Origin: Actinoplanes italicus | GTDB lineage: Bacteria > Actinomycetota > Actinomycetes > Mycobacteriales > Micromonosporaceae | Assembly (NCBI RefSeq): GCF_003001815.1 | Contig: NZ_PVMZ01000022.1 | Span: 1 to 64,000 of the forward strand | Reading direction: 5' to 3' | Length of the DNA: 64,000 bases | Part shown: positions 25,085 through 34,387 of the stretch, in pieces | How the letters are laid out: the number at the start of each line of letters is the position of its first letter | Position numbering within the stretch: position 1 is the stretch's first letter | Translations under genes and position numbers: made by a program | Notes under the pieces: model-generated | What the model saw: only the letters and a program-made list of their open reading frames with translations | Databases searched by the model: none | What the model was told of the DNA's origin: nothing

Positions 25085-26245
25085 CTAGGCGAGCGCCTCG
25101 GTGGGCGTCAGCCGGGCGGCGTGGACGGACGGATAGACACCGGCCACGATGCCGACCACCACCGAACCGGCAAGACCCGCCAGCAACGCCGGCAACGGGA
25201 CCACCAGCGGCCAGCCCTGATGGGCGGCATAACCGGCCGTCAGCAGCAGTCCCAGAGCGACACCGGTCGCGCCGCCGAGTGTGGACAGGACGATCGCCTC
25301 GGTGAGGAACTGGGCCCGGATCTGGCCGCGGCTGCTGCCCAGCGCCCGGCGCAGACCGATCTCGGAGCGGCGTTCGAGCACGGAGATGACCATCGTGTTG
25401 GCCACGCCGACGCCACCGACCAGCAGGGCCACGGCCGCGAGACCCAGCATGAGGACGGAGAAGGTCGACTCGGTGGCACGTTTCGCGGCCAGGGCGTCGG
25501 AGGGCCGGGTGACGGTGACCGTGTCGGGACGTTGCGGATGCACGGTCTCCGGCAGCACGTCCCGGACCGCCTCGACCGCGTCCTCCCGGGCCCGCACGAA
25601 GATGATCGTCGGGCCGCCCTCGTAACCGAGCGCCGTTCGCGCGGTCTCCCAGCCGACCAGCACGGACCGGTCGATGTCCGGCGACAGCGGAACCTCCTCG
25701 AGGATGCCGGTCACGGTGAACCAGCGGTCCCCGATGATCACCTGCCGGCCGGGGGCGTCGAACCCCAGTCGTACGGCCGCCACCGAGCCGAGCACCACAG
25801 CCGGGTAACGCTGCTCGGCCGCGGTGAGCCAATGCCCGGAGCGCACCCGGGCGTGCAGCACGCCGAGCAGATCGGATCGGGCCGCGCGTACGGTCAGCCC
25901 GGAGCCGTCGGCCGGGTCGAGCCGGTCCGATCGCCGCACCAGAGCCGGGGTGCCCGCGACGGCGCTGACCCCGGTGACGGGGCCGATGCGCTGGACCATC
26001 GCGACCGCGTCGTCGGGGAAGGTGACCGGCGGGTCCTGCTGGGTGGGCACGACGTGCAGCATGTCGGCGCCGAGAGCGGCCAGTTCACGCTGCAGCGCGG
26101 CGCCACTGGAGGCGGGGATGCCGGTCACCACGACCATGGTGGCGATGCCGATCGCGATGCCCAGCGCGGACAGCACGGCCCGCATGCGGCGGGTACGCAC
26201 TCCGAGCAGGCCGAGTTCGAGCAGGTCGAGCGGTGTGAGTCTCAT
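25085..26245 (-). CDS. FtsX/MacB-type ABC transporter permease
   Basis: A 386-residue inner-membrane protein with one N-terminal helix ([17 protein letters not shown]), a large extracytoplasmic MacB-PCD domain and a C-terminal FtsX domain of three helices. [18 protein letters not shown] is the conserved cytoplasmic loop of the family. It is the last gene of a five-gene leftward operon and overlaps the ATPase stop (ATGA). With the ATPase and adaptor it probably exports or senses a cell-wall-active compound rather than importing nutrients. Confidence 0.88.
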   Translation of the reverse strand: MRLTPLDLLELGLLGVRTRRMRAVLSALGIAIGIATMVVVTGIPASSGAALQRELAALGADMLHVVPTQQDPPVTFPDDAVAMVQRIGPVTGVSAVAGTPALVRRSDRLDPADGSGLTVRAARSDLLGVLHARVRSGHWLTAAEQRYPAVVLGSVAAVRLGFDAPGRQVIIGDRWFTVTGILEEVPLSPDIDRSVLVGWETARTALGYEGGPTIIFVRAREDAVEAVRDVLPETVHPQRPDTVTVTRPSDALAAKRATESTFSVLMLGLAAVALLVGGVGVANTMVISVLERRSEIGLRRALGSSRGQIRAQFLTEAIVLSTLGGATGVALGLLLTAGYAAHQGWPLVVPLPALLAGLAGSVVVGIVAGVYPSVHAARLTPTEALA

Positions 26246-26907
26246 CGGTCGGCCACCAGGCGTCCGTCGCGGATCTCGACACGGCGCGGCAGTGCGGCGG
26301 CGATGTCGCGATCGTGGGTGATGACCGCGATCGAGGCGCCCTCGGCGTTCAACCTGCGCAGAAGGTCGAGCACGGCCTGACCGTTGCGGGTGTCGAGAGC
26401 GCCGGTGGGTTCGTCGGCCAGGACGAGGCCGGGGCTGTTGACCACGGCGCGGGCGATGGCCACGCGTTGCCGTTCGCCGCCGGACAGCTGGTGCGGGAGG
26501 TGGCCGGCGCGGTGGGCCAGGCCGACGCGGTCCAGCGCCTCGCGTGCCATCGGGCGCCGCTGTCGTCGCGGCACACCGGCGTAGAGCAGGCCGGTGGCGA
26601 CGTTCTCCGTGGCGGTCAGCCCGCTGCTGAGGTGGAACTGCTGGAACACGAAGCCGAGCCGCCGGCCTCGCATCTCCGACAGTCGCCGGTCGGAGAGCCC
26701 GGCGACGTCGTCGCCGCCGACCAGCACGGTGCCCGATGTCGGGCGGTCCAGGGTGCCCATGACGTTGAGCAGCGTGGACTTGCCCGAGCCGGACGGGCCG
26801 ACGATGGCGAGCAGGTCGCCCTTCTCCACGGTGAGCGAGACGTGGTCGAGGGCGGTGACGCCGCCGGGATAGACCATGCTGACGTCGTGTACGGCCAGCA
26901 CGCTCAT
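26242..26907 (-). CDS. ABC transporter ATP-binding protein, MacB/LolD-like
   Basis: A 221-residue ATPase. Walker A is [15 protein letters not shown], the signature LSGGERQRV, Walker [13 protein letters not shown], and the H-loop ends in [10 protein letters not shown]. The length and DEPTGALD match ATPases that partner FtsX-type permeases. It overlaps the permease by ATGA and the adaptor by four bases, so the three are coupled. Confidence 0.93.
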   Translation of the reverse strand: MSVLAVHDVSMVYPGGVTALDHVSLTVEKGDLLAIVGPSGSGKSTLLNVMGTLDRPTSGTVLVGGDDVAGLSDRRLSEMRGRRLGFVFQQFHLSSGLTATENVATGLLYAGVPRRQRRPMAREALDRVGLAHRAGHLPHQLSGGERQRVAIARAVVNSPGLVLADEPTGALDTRNGQAVLDLLRRLNAEGASIAVITHDRDIAAALPRRVEIRDGRLVADR

Positions 26908-28007
26908 GAGGTCGTCACCACCCGGGTGCCCTCGGTGACGCCGTCGCCGCTGACCTCGACCAGGCCGCCGGCGAACAGGCCGGTCTCGACGGTGACCAGT
27001 CCCCCGCCGGCCAGCTGTACGGCGTAGCCGCCCTCGGCCAGGGCGACCAGTGCACCGACGGGCGCGGCCAGCACGTCGTTGCGGGCCTCGCCGGGGAACG
27101 TCACCTCGACCGGGGCAGCGTCCAGCTTCGCGACGGCGGCCGGGGTATCCGGTGTGATGGTCACGGTGAGTTTCGGTGCACCGTTGGGATCGTCGGTCAC
27201 GGCGGTCGCGACGGCACTGACCTTCGCGGACACGGTCTTGTCGTCCGGCAGCCGGACCTCGACGGCGACGCCCTTCTTCATACCCGTGGCGGCGGTGGGT
27301 TCCACGTCGACGGTGACGACCTTGCTCGTGGAGGTGACGGTCAGGATCGGCACCTCGGCGGTGTCACCGACCTGCGCGGTCGTGCTCTCCACGCGCACCG
27401 GTCCCCGCAGCACCGCGACGTCCCCGATTCCCAGAGAGCTCGACGCGGGCAGCCCGGTGTCCTCGCGCCACCGCTTGATCGCCTGGATCAGGACCGGCGT
27501 GAGTACGTCCTCGCCCTTGCGTACCGTGACCGAGGTCGGCGGAGTCGTCTTCTGCTGTACGCGTTCCCCGGCCTGGTAACGCCTGCCCACGTCGTAGCCC
27601 AGGGCCTTGAGGTTCTCGGCCACCACCCGCACGTCCCGGCCGACGGTGTCGGGCTTGTCCAGCGTACGGAAAAGTGGGGTGTTGCCGTAAAAGATCGGCA
27701 CCTGCTCGTCATCGACCCGGTAGATCGTCTGGCCGCGCTTGAGCGTCGCGCCCGGGGACGGCAGCCAGGTGATGATGCCGGGGCGGCCGCCCTTCACCGG
27801 CAGCGCCGTTCCGTGCCCCAGCCGGCCGGACATCGACACGCTCGTGGACATGTCCTGCCGTACGATCTCCGCCGTCGCCAGGGACGGCGCAGGCCGCGCC
27901 GGATCGCCCACCTCGCGCCGGTCCCAGGCCCACCAGCCGGCGACGGAGGTCGCACCCACGATCAGGACCACCGCGAGAATCAGCGGCAGCCGTCGGCTCC
28001 TTCTCAT
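26904..28007 (-). CDS. HlyD-like adaptor subunit with peptidoglycan-binding-like insertion
   Basis: A 367-residue protein anchored by one N-terminal helix ([20 protein letters not shown]). Residues about 60-110 form the first half of a lipoyl/barrel-sandwich domain ([18 protein letters not shown]), into which a PG-binding-like helical segment ([14 protein letters not shown]) is inserted, and the second half and a beta-barrel follow, ending with a membrane-proximal domain ([17 protein letters not shown]). In Gram-positive bacteria such adaptors link an FtsX-type permease to the wall. It overlaps the ATPase gene by four bases. Confidence 0.82.
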   Translation of the reverse strand: MRRSRRLPLILAVVLIVGATSVAGWWAWDRREVGDPARPAPSLATAEIVRQDMSTSVSMSGRLGHGTALPVKGGRPGIITWLPSPGATLKRGQTIYRVDDEQVPIFYGNTPLFRTLDKPDTVGRDVRVVAENLKALGYDVGRRYQAGERVQQKTTPPTSVTVRKGEDVLTPVLIQAIKRWREDTGLPASSSLGIGDVAVLRGPVRVESTTAQVGDTAEVPILTVTSTSKVVTVDVEPTAATGMKKGVAVEVRLPDDKTVSAKVSAVATAVTDDPNGAPKLTVTITPDTPAAVAKLDAAPVEVTFPGEARNDVLAAPVGALVALAEGGYAVQLAGGGLVTVETGLFAGGLVEVSGDGVTEGTRVVTTS

Positions 28008-28032
28008 GACGGGAGATCATGAGGCTCCGATT

Positions 28033-29784
28033 TCAGGATCCTGTTAGCGTCGCGGTGAAGGTGGCGCCCGCGCCGGGAGTGCTCTGCACGGTGAGTCCGC
28101 CGCCGTGCGCCTCAGCGATCTTGCGGGCGATCGGCAGACCCAGGCCACTGCCCCCGGTGGAGCGGGTGCGTGACTCGTCGGCACGCCAGAACCGGTCGAA
28201 CACCCGCGGCAGATCCGCCTCCGCGATCCCGGCGCCGGTGTCGGCGACCGTGATCGTCAACCGGCCCGCGTCGGTGGAGGCCCGCACGGTGACCGTGCCG
28301 CCCCTTTCGCTGTGCCGGATAGCGTTGGACAGCAGGTTGCCGACGAGCTGGCGCAGCCGCACCGGGTCGGCGACCACGAGCGGATCGCCGTCGAAGGACA
28401 TGGCCAGTGTCACCCCGGCGGCCGCGGCGCCCGGGCGGTGCGCGTCGAGGACCTGCTCGATAGCGTCGTCGAGGTGCATCGGCTCGGGGTGCATGCGCAG
28501 ACTGCCGGCGTCCGCGGCGGCCAGGTCGCGCAGGTCGTCGACGATGTGCTGCAGGTGCACGGTCTCGTCGTGCAGCAGCGTCAGCAGCGGGCCGTCGATG
28601 GTGGCCAGGCCGTCCTGTGCCGCCTCCAGCCAGTTGCGGATGTTGGTCAGCGGGTTGCGCAGCTCGTGCGCGACGTCGTTGACCATGGCCTTGCGCTGCT
28701 GTTCGGACCGTTCCCGGCGCTCGGTCGACTCGTTGAGCGCGACGGCCAGCAGGCCGATCTCGTCCTTGCCGGTGACCGGCACGCGCTGATGCTCGGTGGG
28801 TCTGCGGGCCGCCTCGGTCAGCGCCCGCAGCGGCCTGACCAGCCGGCTGCCGACCACGACGGTGACCAGCACGGCGAGGATCAGCACGATGCCGGTGGCC
28901 GTGCCGAGACGGACGAGGTTCGGGCGCGAGAACGGGGACACCGGCTGGGCGGCCGGGTCCCCCGGGTCGGTGACGAAGAGCAGCGCGGGCGGGGCGACGT
29001 ACGGCTCGAGCTGGGTGTACCGGGCGCCCTGCAGACATTGGGCGGCGCGGTCGGTCCGGTCCGGGATCGGCACGCCCTTCGCCCGGTCGACGACGGTGAC
29101 GACGAGATCCGGCGTCAGCGTCACGGCCGGCTCGTGCGCGCACTCGGCGACGAGTTTGCGCAGGGTCTCGAACGGACGTTGTTCGGACCGGGTCAGGTCG
29201 GGGACGAGCGTGCACAGGTACGGTTCCTTGCCCATCCGGGTGAGGGCGAGCTTCGGCCGTCCGTGCGGGCCGGTCGTGATGACACCCTCGCTGCCGAAGG
29301 TGCGGACGCACTCCAGCGCCTCGTCGAGTTGCCGGCGCATCCGCTGCTGTTCCTTCGCCGTCAGCCGATACGGGCCGACGACCCGGGGATCGATGTGGTC
29401 CGTACGCCCGGTGAGTGTCAGATCCACCCACAGCGGGTCCACGAGCGCCGAGGGCCGTGCCAGCTCCAGCGACGGTCCGGGCGCCGAGTCGACGATCACC
29501 CGCCGTTTCTCGGTCATCAGGGTGATCCGGCGGCCCAGGGCGCGGGCCCGGTCGGCGACCAGGGGCTGCACGCCCGACCAGTCGGTGTGGGTGGCGGCGT
29601 AGGTGAGCAGTTCGTCGTACACGCTCTTGTCGTCGCTGAGCGACTGCCCGATCTCCTGCCGGATCGCCTGCGACGTGGACTGGGCGGCGAGCCAGGACGT
29701 CGCCACGATCGCGGCGATCGCGATCGTCACCGACGCCACCAGCAGGCGGAAGATCAGACTTCGATGCGGCGGTACGCGGGTCAC
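28033..29784 (-). CDS. Sensor histidine kinase
   Basis: A 583-residue membrane kinase. Helix one (ASVTIAIAAIVATSWLAA) and helix two (IVLILAVLVTVVVGS) flank an extracytoplasmic sensor of about 260 residues with four or more cysteines. A HAMP linker follows, then HisKA with the phosphorylated His in NDVAHELRNPLTNIRN near residue 370, N-box NLLSNAIRHSERGG, and G boxes DTGAGIAEADL and GSGLGLPIARK. It overlaps the response regulator by four bases. The operon also encodes an ABC exporter, so it may detect a peptide or antibiotic that the exporter handles. Confidence 0.92.
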   Translation of the reverse strand: MTRVPPHRSLIFRLLVASVTIAIAAIVATSWLAAQSTSQAIRQEIGQSLSDDKSVYDELLTYAATHTDWSGVQPLVADRARALGRRITLMTEKRRVIVDSAPGPSLELARPSALVDPLWVDLTLTGRTDHIDPRVVGPYRLTAKEQQRMRRQLDEALECVRTFGSEGVITTGPHGRPKLALTRMGKEPYLCTLVPDLTRSEQRPFETLRKLVAECAHEPAVTLTPDLVVTVVDRAKGVPIPDRTDRAAQCLQGARYTQLEPYVAPPALLFVTDPGDPAAQPVSPFSRPNLVRLGTATGIVLILAVLVTVVVGSRLVRPLRALTEAARRPTEHQRVPVTGKDEIGLLAVALNESTERRERSEQQRKAMVNDVAHELRNPLTNIRNWLEAAQDGLATIDGPLLTLLHDETVHLQHIVDDLRDLAAADAGSLRMHPEPMHLDDAIEQVLDAHRPGAAAAGVTLAMSFDGDPLVVADPVRLRQLVGNLLSNAIRHSERGGTVTVRASTDAGRLTITVADTGAGIAEADLPRVFDRFWRADESRTRSTGGSGLGLPIARKIAEAHGGGLTVQSTPGAGATFTATLTGS

Positions 29785-30467
29785 GCCGGGCCCGAGGTCA
29801 GCTTGTAGCCGATCCCGTACACCGTGACGAGCCGGGCCGGCCGCTTCGGATTCGGTTCGATCTTGCGGCGCAGGTTGAGCACGTGCACGTCGATGCTGCG
29901 CTCGACCGAGTCGCGTTCCACACCGTTGGTGTACTCGAGCAGCTGCGCCCGCGTGAACACCCGTTCGGGCTGTCCGGCCAGTGCTTCCAGGATCGCGAAC
30001 TCACCGGGTGTGCACTGCACGAGCCGGCCGTCGGCGTGCACCTGATGGCGGGCGGCGTCGACGACGATCGAACCCACGGTCAAAACCGTCTCGTCCGTAC
30101 GGCCATGGCTGCGCCTCAACAACGCCCGGGCCCGCGCCGTCAGCTCCCGGGGGCTGTAGGGCTTGGTCAGGTAGTCGTCGGCGCCGCCGTCCAAGCCGGC
30201 GAGCAGGTCGTCCTCGCCGGCCCGGGCGGTCAGCATCAGAATCGGGACCTCCGACTCCGCACGCAGGATCCGGGCCACGGTCAGCCCGTCCAGCCCCGGC
30301 ATCATCAGGTCCAGCACGAGCAGGTCCGGCCGGCGCCGCCGCACGTGATCGAGCGCGGCCAGCCCGTCGTGCACCACCACGGTGTCGTAGCCCTCGGCGC
30401 TCAGATAGCGCCGCAACACCTCGGCCTGACCGCGATCGTCCTCCGCCACCAGCAGATATGCACCCAC
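29781..30467 (-). CDS. OmpR-family response regulator
   Basis: A 228-residue regulator. The receiver domain has the acidic pair VAEDD, the phospho-acceptor Asp in LLVLDLMMPGLDG, the Thr in ILMLTARAG and the Lys in DDYLTKPYSPREL. The C-terminal winged helix has the family features RAQLLEYTNG and SIDVHVLNLRRKI. It is the first gene of the operon RR-HK-adaptor-ATPase-permease and likely controls the operon itself. Confidence 0.94.
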   Translation of the reverse strand: MGAYLLVAEDDRGQAEVLRRYLSAEGYDTVVVHDGLAALDHVRRRRPDLLVLDLMMPGLDGLTVARILRAESEVPILMLTARAGEDDLLAGLDGGADDYLTKPYSPRELTARARALLRRSHGRTDETVLTVGSIVVDAARHQVHADGRLVQCTPGEFAILEALAGQPERVFTRAQLLEYTNGVERDSVERSIDVHVLNLRRKIEPNPKRPARLVTVYGIGYKLTSGPA

Positions 30468-30552
30468 GGCGACGACGATAACCGCGTGATCGCCGACCGG
30501 CCGGAAACCTAATCAGTTCCTGACAACCGGCCCGCTGCCCGGTCCACGGGTG

Positions 30553-31116
30553 TCAGCTCGCGAACGCCTGGCGGCGGCACTCCTGCATCTTCTCCGAACC
30601 GAAGTCGCCGTTCGGGCCGATCTCGGTGAGGCCGAACTGGCCGGTGGCCGGGTCCGGGGCGTTCAGCTTGTAGCCGGCGGCCTGGGCGCACCGGTACCAC
30701 TCGCGCTGGTTGTCCTTGAACTCCGTCGGGCTGGTACGCAGCTGGTGCTGCTCGAACGACTCCGGCTGCTTGGCCTCGCAGGCCTTCCACGCTGCGGCGT
30801 CGTCCTCGGACTCGATCAGACGCAGGTCCTTGGCCGTGCCGCCCTTCTGCATCAGACCCACGGCGTCGTCCGGCTTCTTCACCCCCTCCGCCTTCAGGCA
30901 CTCGGCCCACGGTTTGGCCATCGCCTTGATCTGCTCTTCGGTGGCGTCGATCGGGTACACCGGCCGCTGGTCGCTGGCGGGGGCGCTGGAGGGCGCCGCC
31001 GAGCTCTGCAGCGTGGCCACTTGCGGCGTGTCCTTCTTCTCGTCGCCGCTGGAACAGCCGGCGAGCAGGACGGTGAGGCTGACGGCCACGAGGGCGAAAC
31101 GGGTTCGGTATGACAT
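30553..31116 (-). CDS. Hypothetical lipoprotein
   Basis: A 187-residue exported lipoprotein: MSYRTRFALVAVSLTVLLAGC gives a lipobox LLAGC with Cys at residue 21, followed by a Ser/Gly/charged linker. The mature helical domain has conserved-looking cysteines (WAECLKAEG, AWKACEAKQ, RCAQAAGYK, QECRRQAFAS) and W residues. Proteins of this type are frequent in actinomycetes beside two-component operons that sense the envelope. It lies 85 bases upstream of the response regulator and is transcribed the same way, so it may belong to that system. Function unknown. Confidence 0.7.
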   Translation of the reverse strand: MSYRTRFALVAVSLTVLLAGCSSGDEKKDTPQVATLQSSAAPSSAPASDQRPVYPIDATEEQIKAMAKPWAECLKAEGVKKPDDAVGLMQKGGTAKDLRLIESEDDAAAWKACEAKQPESFEQHQLRTSPTEFKDNQREWYRCAQAAGYKLNAPDPATGQFGLTEIGPNGDFGSEKMQECRRQAFAS

Positions 31117-31150
31117 GACGGCACTCTCGCAAAGCAATGTTCAGATCTTG

Positions 31151-31750
31151 CTAGACCGGCGGCCAGTTTCGGAGGGCGGCGTTGGCCACACGCTGCAGAT
31201 CCTGGCGGGTCGCGCCGCCCGACGCCTGCACGGCCAGGCCGTTCGCGATGGTCATGAGATATCGGGCGAGCATCTCCGGGTCGGCGTCGGCGGGCAGGTC
31301 ACCCTCACGGACGGCCCGCAGGAATCGATCGCGCAGATGCATCTGGCCCAGCGCACGCCATTCGACCAGGATGTCGTGGGCGACCTTCCCGGTCTCACCG
31401 GCGGCCAGCGCGCCCTGCACGCCGAGGCAGCCGGCGGGCCAGCCGGGTGTGGTGTTGGCCCGGATCGAGCCGGCGAGGAAGGTGACCGCCGTCTCGCGGG
31501 CGGTGGCAGCCTTCAAAGCGTCGACGACGTAGGACGCGGGACCGTCGGTGTAGCGCTGCAGCACCTTGCGGAAGAGGTCTTCCTTGTTGCCGTACGCCGC
31601 GTACAGGCTCTTGCGGGAGATGCCCATGGCCTCGGTCAGGTCGGTCAGGCTGGCACCCTCGTAGCCCTGCTGCCAGAACACGACCATGGCCTTGTCGAGC
31701 GCCGCGTCCGCGTCGAAGGCCCGCGGCCGGCCCAGTTGTGCCTTTTCCAC
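31151..31750 (-). CDS. TetR-family repressor
   Basis: A 199-residue repressor. The HTH reads ASLTDLTEAMGISRKSLY followed by AAYGNKEDLFRKVL, as in many AcrR-type proteins with a TetR C-terminal domain carrying PGWPAGCLGVQGAL. It is divergent from a short-chain dehydrogenase and flanks a strong 22-base palindrome. Repression of the SDR gene and itself is inferred. Confidence 0.88.
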   Translation of the reverse strand: MEKAQLGRPRAFDADAALDKAMVVFWQQGYEGASLTDLTEAMGISRKSLYAAYGNKEDLFRKVLQRYTDGPASYVVDALKAATARETAVTFLAGSIRANTTPGWPAGCLGVQGALAAGETGKVAHDILVEWRALGQMHLRDRFLRAVREGDLPADADPEMLARYLMTIANGLAVQASGGATRQDLQRVANAALRNWPPV

Positions 31751-31766
31751 TCCGGCAGCCTACCTC

Positions 31767-31824
31767 TTGTGCACTGATCGGTGCCGAAGTGCTACGGTCG
31801 CATTCGGCACCGATCGGTGCCGAA
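31767..31824. promoter_or_regulatory. TetR operators between repressor and SDR gene
   Basis: A perfect 22-base palindrome at 31803-31824 has the half-site TTCGGCACCGA. A second, less symmetric copy containing TGATCGGTGCCGAA lies at 31767-31788, 36 bases away. Both sit between the divergent starts at 31750 and 31840, so one TetR dimer could cover each promoter. Confidence 0.8.
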
Positions 31825-31839
31825 ATAGGGGAGGCAGAC

Positions 31840-32589
31840 ATGCGCAGACTGGAAGGCAAGACCGCGGTCATCACCGGCGGCGGCACCCGAGGCATCGGCC
31901 GGGCCAGCGCCGCGCGGCTGGTGAACGAGGGCGCACACGTCTTCATCACCGGCCGGCGCGAGGCCGAGCTCAAGGACGCGGCCGAGGCCATCGGCCGGGA
32001 CGTGACCGTGGTACCGGGCGACATCACGAACCCCGACGACCTGGACCGGCTCTACGCCGCGGTCGCCGCCCGCGGCCGCGGCCTGGACGTGCTGTTCGCC
32101 AACTCGGCCACCGCCTCGTTCGGCACCATCGAGACGATCACCACGCAGGACCTCGACCAGGTCTTCGACGTCAACGTCAAGGGCACCATGCTCACCGTCC
32201 AGAAGGCGCTGCCGGTGCTCAACGAGGGCGCCTCGGTCATCATCAACGCCTCGACCGCCGCCGACCGTGGCACCGCGGGATTCGGCGCCTACGCCGCCTC
32301 GAAGGCCGCGCTGCGGACCTTCACCCGGGTCTGGGCCAACGAGCTCAAGGGCCGCGGCGTCCGGGTCAACGCCATCTCACCGGGACCGACCGACACCTCC
32401 GGCATCACCGAGCTGGTCGGCGAGGACAACGCGGCGCCCTTCAAAGCCGGCGAGGCAGCCCGGATCGCCATCGGCCGGATGGCGGACCCCGACGAGATCG
32501 CCGCCGCGGTGGCCTTCCTGGCCTCCTCCGACAGCAGCTTCATGCTCGGCGCCAACGTGTACGTCGACGGCGGCGAGAACCAGATCTGA
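31840..32589 (+). CDS. Short-chain dehydrogenase/reductase
   Basis: A 249-residue classical SDR. Cofactor motif ITGGGTRGIGRA, catalytic segment INASTAADRG with YAASK, and C-terminal VYVDGGENQ are all present; the usual NNAG is replaced by NSAT in LFANSATASFG. ATG 31840 follows a GGGGAGG ribosome site. Expression is expected to be derepressed when the divergent TetR protein binds its ligand. A GC-rich terminator follows. Confidence 0.9.
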   Translation: MRRLEGKTAVITGGGTRGIGRASAARLVNEGAHVFITGRREAELKDAAEAIGRDVTVVPGDITNPDDLDRLYAAVAARGRGLDVLFANSATASFGTIETITTQDLDQVFDVNVKGTMLTVQKALPVLNEGASVIINASTAADRGTAGFGAYAASKAALRTFTRVWANELKGRGVRVNAISPGPTDTSGITELVGEDNAAPFKAGEAARIAIGRMADPDEIAAAVAFLASSDSSFMLGANVYVDGGENQI

Positions 32590-32603
32590 CCCAGCGACAG
32601 TCC

Positions 32604-32638
32604 CCCGCCCGCGGCCGGTGTACCCGGCCGCGGGCGGG
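32604..32638. terminator. Bidirectional GC hairpin terminator
   Basis: CCGCCCGCGGCCGG (32605-32618) pairs with CCGGCCGCGGGCGG (32624-32637) over a five-base loop; one more C-G pair extends it. It lies between convergent stops at 32589 and 32643. Confidence 0.8.
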
Positions 32639-32642
32639 CGCT

Positions 32643-33257
32643 TCAGGCCACCTCGAGCATGTGCGTGTGATCGCGGCGTGGCTTCTGCCGCCAGTTCTCC
32701 CCGGTGGCGTGCCCGACGGCGACCAGCATGACCGGGAACTCGTCCGCGGCCAGCTCGAACTCCTCGCTGACGCCTTCGGGATCGAACCCGATCATCAGCC
32801 CGGTGGACAGACCCATCGCCTCGGCCGCGAACGTCAGCGTGCTCACCGCGAACGTCGCCGAGCGGATCGCCTCGTCACGCTGGCGCTGCGGCTGCTCGTG
32901 ATAGAGCATCTTCGCCGCGCCCGCCCAGCCCGTCGCCACCGACTCGGGCATGATGTCGGCGTCGACGGCCGGCCGCAGCCGATCGGGCACCAGCTGGTGG
33001 TCGGCCGGCTGACCGACCACGACGAACGTCACCGCGGCCTCCGTGATCTTCGGCTGGTCCCAGCCGACCCTGCGCAGCCGCGCCTTCGCCTCGGGCGTCC
33101 GGGCGGCGATCAGCCGCCAGTTCTGCAGGTTGAACGAGGACGGAGCCTTCGTCGCCAGGCGTACCAATTCGTGGAGCGCCTCGTCGCTGATCCCCCGCGT
33201 GTAGTCGAAGTGGTTGATGGTCCGGCGTTCCTCGATCGCTTTGATGATCGGGTGCAT
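32643..33257 (-). CDS. Nitroreductase-family protein
   Basis: A 204-residue flavoprotein of the NAD(P)H-dependent nitroreductase group. The FMN-binding features are RRTINHFDYTRGIS at the N-terminus and SSFNLQNWRLIAAR, and a C-terminal segment GHATGENWRQKPR. The ATG at 33257 has a GAAAGG site upstream. It is downstream of a short-chain dehydrogenase on the same strand and probably co-transcribed with it under the LysR regulator region. Likely reduces nitroaromatics or quinones. Confidence 0.85.
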   Translation of the reverse strand: MHPIIKAIEERRTINHFDYTRGISDEALHELVRLATKAPSSFNLQNWRLIAARTPEAKARLRRVGWDQPKITEAAVTFVVVGQPADHQLVPDRLRPAVDADIMPESVATGWAGAAKMLYHEQPQRQRDEAIRSATFAVSTLTFAAEAMGLSTGLMIGFDPEGVSEEFELAADEFPVMLVAVGHATGENWRQKPRRDHTHMLEVA

Positions 33258-33273
33258 GGCGTGTTTCCTTTCC

Positions 33274-34062
33274 TCAGACAATGGTGTCGACCACGCCACC
33301 GTCGACCCGCAGGGCCGCGCCCGTGGTCGCCGACGCCTGGCGGGAGCTGACATAGACGATCAGGTTCGCGACTTCGTCGACGGTCGCTGCACGCCGCAGG
33401 ATGGACGAGGCGCGCTGCGCGGCGATGAAATCCGCGGCCACCTTCTCCAGGCTGTCGCCGGTCCGGTCGACGTCGGCTCGCAGCATCCCCGCCACGCCTT
33501 CGGACAGGGTCGGACCCGGCAGCACGGCGTTGACGGTGACACCTGTCCCCGCGAGCCGCTTCGCCAGGCCACGCGAGATCGCCAGCTGGGCGGTCTTCGT
33601 GAATCCGTAATGGATCATGTCCACCGGAATGTTGAGAGCAGATTCCGAGGAGACGAAAACGATCCTGCCCCACCCGCGTTCCACCATGGCCGGCGCATAG
33701 GCCCTCGCCAGGCGGACACCGGACATGACATTGGTACGGAAGAACCGTTCCCATTCGCTGTCGGGAATGTCGAAGAAATCCTGCGGGCCGTAGACCCCGA
33801 TGTTGTTGACGATGACGTCGAAGTGGGGATGGTCGCCGACCAGCCGGGAGCAGGCCGATTCCGTGGCCAGGTCCCCGGCGAACCCGGAGACAGCCGCTGC
33901 CGGGCCGCCCAGCCTCGCCACGGCGGCAGCGACACTCTCCGCACCGCGGCCGTTGACGACCACACTCGCACCCGCGGCCAGGAAGCCCCGGGCGGCAGCG
34001 AAACCGATCCCGCTGGTAGACCCGGTGACGAGAACCCGCCGGCCGGTGAAGTCGACGATCAC
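33274..34062 (-). CDS. Short-chain dehydrogenase/reductase with coupled GTG start
   Basis: A 262-residue SDR. It shows VTGSTSGIGFA, a variant NNIG in VIVNNIGVYG, the catalytic Ser in FVSSESALNI and YGFTK. The start is GTG 34062, whose bases overlap the TGA of a short upstream reading frame (GTGA), so translation may depend on it. Sixteen bases separate it from the nitroreductase. Likely substrate unknown. Confidence 0.85.
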   Translation of the reverse strand: MIVDFTGRRVLVTGSTSGIGFAAARGFLAAGASVVVNGRGAESVAAAVARLGGPAAAVSGFAGDLATESACSRLVGDHPHFDVIVNNIGVYGPQDFFDIPDSEWERFFRTNVMSGVRLARAYAPAMVERGWGRIVFVSSESALNIPVDMIHYGFTKTAQLAISRGLAKRLAGTGVTVNAVLPGPTLSEGVAGMLRADVDRTGDSLEKVAADFIAAQRASSILRRAATVDEVANLIVYVSSRQASATTGAALRVDGGVVDTIV

Positions 34063-34247
34063 GACGCGGGCCCGAGAGCGGAGCGGGGAACCGGACCGAG
34101 ACGTTCGGCAGCGGATTCCAGCGCGGCCACCAGCCCGTTCTCGATCAGCAGATCGCCGCGCTCCAGGACACCGGCAGCGGGATCCATGGTCAGGATCGTC
34201 GCGCCGCGAATCAGGGTGGAATAGTTTTCCGTCGCACCCGTAGTCAT
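34059..34247 (-). pseudogene. Truncated amidohydrolase N-terminus, now a leader frame for the SDR
   Basis: A 62-residue frame starting MTTGATENYSTLIRG that resembles only the beginning of amidohydrolase-superfamily enzymes (ATILTMDPAAGVLERGDLL, then IENGLVAALES). The usual metal-binding HxH segment and the rest of the barrel are absent, so no enzyme can be made. Its stop codon overlaps the SDR start by one base pattern (GTGA). It is best read as the remnant of a gene fused to a later gene by deletion, kept because it couples translation to the SDR. Confidence 0.65.
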
Positions 34248-34349
34248 TGCGATACCAGCTCTCTCCAATGGCGCCTTTACCGAAAAAGGTCGCCCTATTC
34301 GCATGGATCAAGCGTGGCAGCGATATCGAATGGCGTCCAATACGGATTC

Positions 34350-34366
34350 GCTCTCACATTGAGAGC
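34350..34366. promoter_or_regulatory. LysR-type inverted repeat
   Basis: GCTCTCA and TGAGAGC form a perfect inverted repeat with a CAT spacer, in the gap between the LysR gene and the leftward SDR operon. The site could be the LysR target; it does not show a classic T-N11-A spacing, so this is tentative. Confidence 0.5.
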
Positions 34367-34387
34367 GCATCGTTCATAAAGCGGTTC

